Of a stretch of DNA of 7,663 nt, positions 6,055 to 7,663 are shown in pieces. A program made the position numbers and the translations under genes. The DNA comes from CAYXTC01 sp964479375. Its GTDB lineage: Bacteria > Patescibacteriota > Minisyncoccia > Minisyncoccales > GWA2-38-27. The notes beneath the pieces are model-generated. The model did not search any database and had not been told where the DNA came from. It saw only the letters and a list, made by a program, of their open reading frames with translations. Location: assembly GCA_964479375.1 (NCBI GenBank), contig CAYZKD010000024.1, positions 1-7,663 on the forward strand. The letters run 5' to 3'. Position 1 is the stretch's first letter; every line of letters begins with the position of its first letter.

Positions 6055-6216
6055 CTACTTTTTGGTCTCTTTATGAACAGTATGCTTTCTGCACTTATTG
6101 CAGAATTTCTTTATTTCTAACTTTCCTTCTACTCCTTTGGATTTGTTAGAAAAGTAATTTATGTTTTTGCACTCTTGACACTGCAGTTTTATAAAAGCTT
6201 TCTTTTTCTTTGCCAT
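6055..6216 (-). CDS. rpmG: 50S ribosomal protein L33
   Basis: A 53-residue basic protein of the large ribosomal subunit near the E site. It starts MAKKKKAFIKLQCQECKNIN and ends RKHTVHKETKK. Two CxxC pairs (Cys13/Cys16 and Cys39/Cys42) form the zinc-ribbon of the C+ type of L33. The pattern KFCNKCRKHTVHKE is diagnostic for the family, and the length is exactly typical. The ATG (6214-6216) is preceded by a purine-rich AGAAAG but no strong ribosome site. It follows tRNA-Tyr and tRNA-Thr by 26 nt. In many bacteria rpmG is followed by tRNA-Trp, secE and nusG; here tRNA-Trp is present but separated by an HTH/LAGLIDADG-like gene, and secE-nusG are absent from the window. Confidence 0.95.
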   Translation of the reverse strand: MAKKKKAFIKLQCQECKNINYFSNKSKGVEGKLEIKKFCNKCRKHTVHKETKK

Positions 6217-6242
6217 AATCTTTCTTCTTTTTAGTTATTATG

Positions 6243-6315
6243 AGCCAAGGACGAGATTTGAACTCGTGGCCTTCCCCTTACCATGGGGATGCTCTACCGG
6301 CTGAGCTACCTTGGC
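6243..6315 (-). tRNA. tRNA-Thr (anticodon GGT)
   Basis: Cloverleaf on the minus strand with a perfect acceptor stem GCCAAGG/CCTTGGC and D stem GCTC/GAGC. The anticodon stem is TCCCC/GGGGA with loop ATGGTAA (GGT reads ACC and ACT). The T stem is ACGAG/CTCGT with loop TTCAAAT. The discriminator is T and no CCA is encoded. It lies 5 nt after tRNA-Tyr and 26 nt before rpmG, almost certainly in one transcript. Confidence 0.96.
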
Positions 6316-6320
6316 AACGG

Positions 6321-6403
6321 TGGGCAGGGAGGGATTCGAACCCCCGAAGGCCGAAGCCGTCAGATTTACAGTCTGATGCATTAGTCCGCTCTGCCACCTG
6401 CCC
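6321..6403 (-). tRNA. tRNA-Tyr (anticodon GTA)
   Basis: A class II tRNA of 83 nt on the minus strand. The acceptor stem is GGGCAGG/CCTGCCC and the anticodon stem TCAGA/TCTGA holds loop CTGTAAA. A long GC-rich variable arm (CGGCTTCGGCC region) is the bacterial hallmark of tRNA-Tyr. The T stem GGGGG/CCCTC (one G-T wobble) has loop TTCGAAT, and the discriminator is A. The bases after it are CCG, so the CCA end is not fully encoded. It follows the trmD stop by 27 nt. Confidence 0.96.
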
Positions 6404-6430
6404 GGTTTTAATATATTAACACCAACTCCC

Positions 6431-7096
6431 CTATTTTTCAATAATTCTTTTGTATTTCTCTCTCCACTCTTTTATCTTTTTATGATCACCGGAAACTAAA
6501 ACTCGCGGAACCTTCCATTCCTCCTTTTTAGAAGCCTCGAATTTCTCAGGCCTTGTATATTGGGGATATTCCACGAATCCTCCTTTCTTGGTAATCCTCT
6601 CTTCTAAAAGATCAGGTTTTCCTATCACCCCGGGAACAAGCCGGGAAACTGCTTCTATTACAACCATAGCAGGCAACTCCCCTCCCATTAAGACATAATC
6701 CCCTATCGAGAGCTTGATGTCTGCTATTTTCTTTGCCACCCGTTCATCAATTGCTTCGTATCTTCCGCATATTAAAATAAAATGCTTTCTTTTACTGAAC
6801 TTAGTCGCTGTTTTCTGATTAAACTTCTTTCCCCGAGGAGTAAAAAGAACTACCTTGCTGTTTTTTTTCTTTAATTTCTTCACCGCCTTATAAATTGGTC
6901 CTACTTTCATTACCATGCCCCGACCGCCTCCAAAGGGCTTGTCATCAACCGTCTTATGCTTATCTTCGGTCCAATCTCTTAAATCGTGGATATTAACCTT
7001 AACCAGACCCCTTTTTTGAGCCTGGGAAATAATGCTTTCTGAAAAATAGGTTCTAAAAACCTCAGGAAAGATTGTAATTATGTCAAATTTAACCAT
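6431..7096 (-). CDS. trmD: tRNA (guanine-N1-)-methyltransferase TrmD
   Basis: A 221-residue cytoplasmic SPOUT methyltransferase that makes m1G37 next to the anticodon of tRNAs reading CNN codons and so prevents +1 frameshifting. The start FDIITIFPEVF, the loop FGGGRGMVMK (55-64), the knot residues CGRYEAIDERV (110-120) and SIGDYVLMGGELPAM (130-144) are diagnostic. RLVPGVIG (152-159) and YPQYTRPEKF (177-186) follow, with VSGDHKKIKEWR (201-212) at the end. The C-terminus is short beside the 240-255 residues of E. coli-type enzymes. The DSF motif carrying the catalytic Asp169 of H. influenzae TrmD is not obvious; Glu165 or Glu166 lies in that place. It follows khpA, as in many bacteria, but rpsP, rimM and rplS are missing around it. 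No Shine-Dalgarno is visible; a hairpin ends 13 nt before the ATG. Confidence 0.95.
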   Translation of the reverse strand: MVKFDIITIFPEVFRTYFSESIISQAQKRGLVKVNIHDLRDWTEDKHKTVDDKPFGGGRGMVMKVGPIYKAVKKLKKKNSKVVLFTPRGKKFNQKTATKFSKRKHFILICGRYEAIDERVAKKIADIKLSIGDYVLMGGELPAMVVIEAVSRLVPGVIGKPDLLEERITKKGGFVEYPQYTRPEKFEASKKEEWKVPRVLVSGDHKKIKEWREKYKRIIEK

Positions 7097-7109
7097 ATTT
7101 TAATCAAAA

Positions 7110-7135
7110 CAGTGCCACCAATAATGGTAGCACTG
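7110..7135 (-). promoter_or_regulatory. Intercistronic hairpin before trmD (attenuator or processing site)
   Basis: On the minus strand CAGTGCTACCA and TGGTGGCACTG pair over 11 bp (one T-G wobble) around a TTAT loop. The 3' side continues TTTTGATT, a short broken T-run. It lies 13 nt before the trmD ATG. It could be a weak terminator setting the khpA:trmD ratio, a stabiliser of the khpA message, or a structure limiting ribosome access to trmD. Confidence 0.7.
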
Positions 7136-7146
7136 CTTGTCTCTAA

Positions 7147-7166
7147 TGTAAACGAGAAAGTTTACA
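7147..7166 (-). promoter_or_regulatory. Hairpin overlapping the khpA stop codon
   Basis: A perfect 7-bp inverted repeat, TGTAAAC and GTTTACA on the minus strand, encloses a 6-nt loop. The khpA TAA stop (7162-7164) lies in its first arm. It is AT-rich and weaker than the hairpin 11 nt further on, so a ribosome ending khpA would open it. Confidence 0.5.
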
Positions 7167-7491
7167 GTTTAAGATCTTCCAATCCTTCGGATGATCCTTC
7201 TTCCTCTTTTTTCTCAGAAGAAGCGGGTCTGGCTCTTCCACCCTCGGGCTCTTCGATCTTCAGGTTGACTCTAGCATGATTTTTGAGGCCAACAACACGA
7301 ACTAAAGATCTGATTGCCCTGGCGGTAGAACCGGACTTCCCGATTATCTGTCCCATGTCTTCGGAGTGAACTTTCAAAGTAAGAAGCACGCCCATTTCAT
7401 CAACTTTCCTCTCGACATTAACTTCATCGGGATGATCAACCAAGGATTTCACTAAAAACTCGAGAAATTCCTGGTCTTGTTCTTTTGCCAT
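7162..7491 (-). CDS. khpA: KH-domain RNA-binding protein KhpA, with acidic C-terminal tail
   Basis: A 109-residue RNA-binding protein. Residues 1-80 are a single KH domain of the KhpA family: EFLEFLVKSLVDHPDEVNV, then the GxxG loop IIGKSG (49-54) that contacts RNA, and the helix TARAIRSLV (56-64). KhpA is thought to act with KhpB as a small-RNA or ribosome-associated chaperone and, in streptococci, affects cell division. Here residues 81-109 add a charged, probably disordered tail rich in Glu, Lys and Ser that most KhpA proteins (75-85 residues) lack. It is the first gene after a consensus promoter and leads into trmD after 65 nt. The usual upstream partner rpsP is not present. No Shine-Dalgarno precedes the ATG, and the leader holds a strong hairpin. 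Confidence 0.93.
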   Translation of the reverse strand: MAKEQDQEFLEFLVKSLVDHPDEVNVERKVDEMGVLLTLKVHSEDMGQIIGKSGSTARAIRSLVRVVGLKNHARVNLKIEEPEGGRARPASSEKKEEEGSSEGLEDLKL

Positions 7492-7513
7492 GATCGATTT
7501 CGCAAATCAAACT

Positions 7514-7551
7514 GATTAAACGACCTTTCAAGCGCTTGAATCTCGTTAATC
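7514..7551 (-). promoter_or_regulatory. Leader hairpin or operator between promoter and khpA
   Basis: The centre is a perfect 14-bp palindrome, TTCAAGCGCTTGAA (7527-7540). It is flanked by arms GATTAACGA (minus strand, from 7551) and TCGTTTAATC (to 7514) that pair over 9 bp with one bulged T. In the RNA this gives a 14-bp stem with a GCGC loop and a small internal bulge, ending 22 nt before the khpA ATG. It may be a binding site for KhpA itself or, as DNA, an operator just downstream of the promoter. Confidence 0.6.
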
Positions 7552-7574
7552 CAAAACGCTACCTTACGAGGCGC

Positions 7575-7602
7575 ATTATATCTCTCTGAGGGTAATTGTC
7601 AA
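7575..7602 (-). promoter_or_regulatory. Consensus sigma-70 promoter for khpA-trmD-tRNA-rpmG
   Basis: TTGACA (7597-7602) and TATAAT (7575-7580) on the minus strand match both consensus boxes exactly, with a 16-nt spacer. Transcription should start near 7568, giving a leader of about 77 nt. This is the strongest promoter in the window, fitting a unit that includes tRNA and ribosomal genes. Its -35 box lies at the edge of the TGTC(G) repeat cluster. Confidence 0.85.
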
Positions 7603-7657
7603 GTAGTAATGTCGTAGTTATGCTAAAATGTCGCCACAATAGTTAGAACAAATGTCG
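7597..7657. repeat. Four spaced TGTC(G/A) repeats: candidate end of an insertion sequence
   Basis: On the plus strand TGTCA lies at 7597-7601, and TGTCG at 7610-7614, 7629-7633 and 7653-7657; the last three share AATGTCG. TAGTTA also recurs after 7614 and 7640. Spaced copies of a TGTC-type motif are what transposase-binding ends of DDE/integrase (rve) elements look like, with the outermost copy at the tip. No transposase is inside the window, so this is inference. Binding sites for a regulator upstream of the khpA promoter are the alternative. Confidence 0.4.
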
Positions 7658-7663
7658 TGTTGC

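Noticed and set aside
5827..6120. A 97-codon open frame on the plus strand over the HTH gene start and rpmG end
   Set aside because: It runs antisense to two supported genes and across a probable promoter, with no ribosome site or family pattern.
6238..6441. A 67-codon minus-strand reading frame (contains GRWQSGLMHQTVN)
   Set aside because: It is the translation of tRNA-Tyr and tRNA-Thr, a well-known type of spurious protein.
1..7663. CRISPR arrays, toxin-antitoxin pairs, phage genes or a defence cluster
   Set aside because: No regular spaced repeats of CRISPR type, no paired small toxin/antitoxin genes and no phage or defence domains were seen on either strand.

Overview
The window looks like a chromosomal segment of an ultra-small, host-dependent bacterium of the candidate phyla radiation (Patescibacteria, probably Parcubacteria-like). 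The reasons are short tightly packed genes, AT-rich sequence, mostly absent or weak Shine-Dalgarno sites, a bare-bones set of information-processing genes beside membrane proteins of no clear family, and a two-helix membrane segment resembling the T4SS-pilin-like proteins common in that group. TGA is used as a stop codon, so the code is standard. No 16S gene is present and the assignment is inference.

Layout, left to right. Positions 1-4066 are a leftward block: a membrane-anchored DUF1554/lectin-like surface protein (58-1221), a two-helix membrane protein with a GIY-YIG-like tail (1223-1879), mltG (1924-2955), pcm (2958-3569) and def (3569-4066). Gaps inside the block are 1-2 nt or overlaps, except a 44-nt gap with a possible promoter before the two surface genes. 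Just upstream of def, about 4047-4240 holds what reads as the decayed C-terminus of a histidinol dehydrogenase gene (one frameshift, one stop). The rest of the 4067-4528 gap is mostly non-coding. A single rightward gene, a CDP-alcohol phosphatidyltransferase (4529-5140), has its own promoter and a strong terminator whose loop contains the stop codon.

Positions 5228-7602 are a second leftward unit for translation: a consensus promoter, a structured leader, khpA, two intercistronic hairpins, trmD, tRNA-Tyr, tRNA-Thr, rpmG (53 aa), an HTH/LAGLIDADG-like protein and tRNA-Trp. rpmG followed by tRNA-Trp is an old bacterial order (usually continuing into secE-nusG). The HTH/LAGLIDADG-like gene sits inside it and its stop codon lies within the tRNA-Trp gene, so it looks like a late arrival. 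The last 65 bases carry four spaced TGTC(G/A) repeats like the ends of DDE/integrase-type insertion sequences. The first of them coincides with the -35 box of the khpA promoter.

Functionally the window joins ribosome and tRNA maturation (L33, TrmD, KhpA, three tRNAs), N-terminal protein processing and repair (Def, Pcm), cell-wall chain termination (MltG), phospholipid synthesis, and two exported or surface proteins of unknown job. No complete undescribed multi-gene system is evident. The best leads are the gene lodged at tRNA-Trp, the candidate mobile-element end at the right edge, the khpA-trmD RNA structures, the hisD relic and the membrane/GIY-YIG-like protein.
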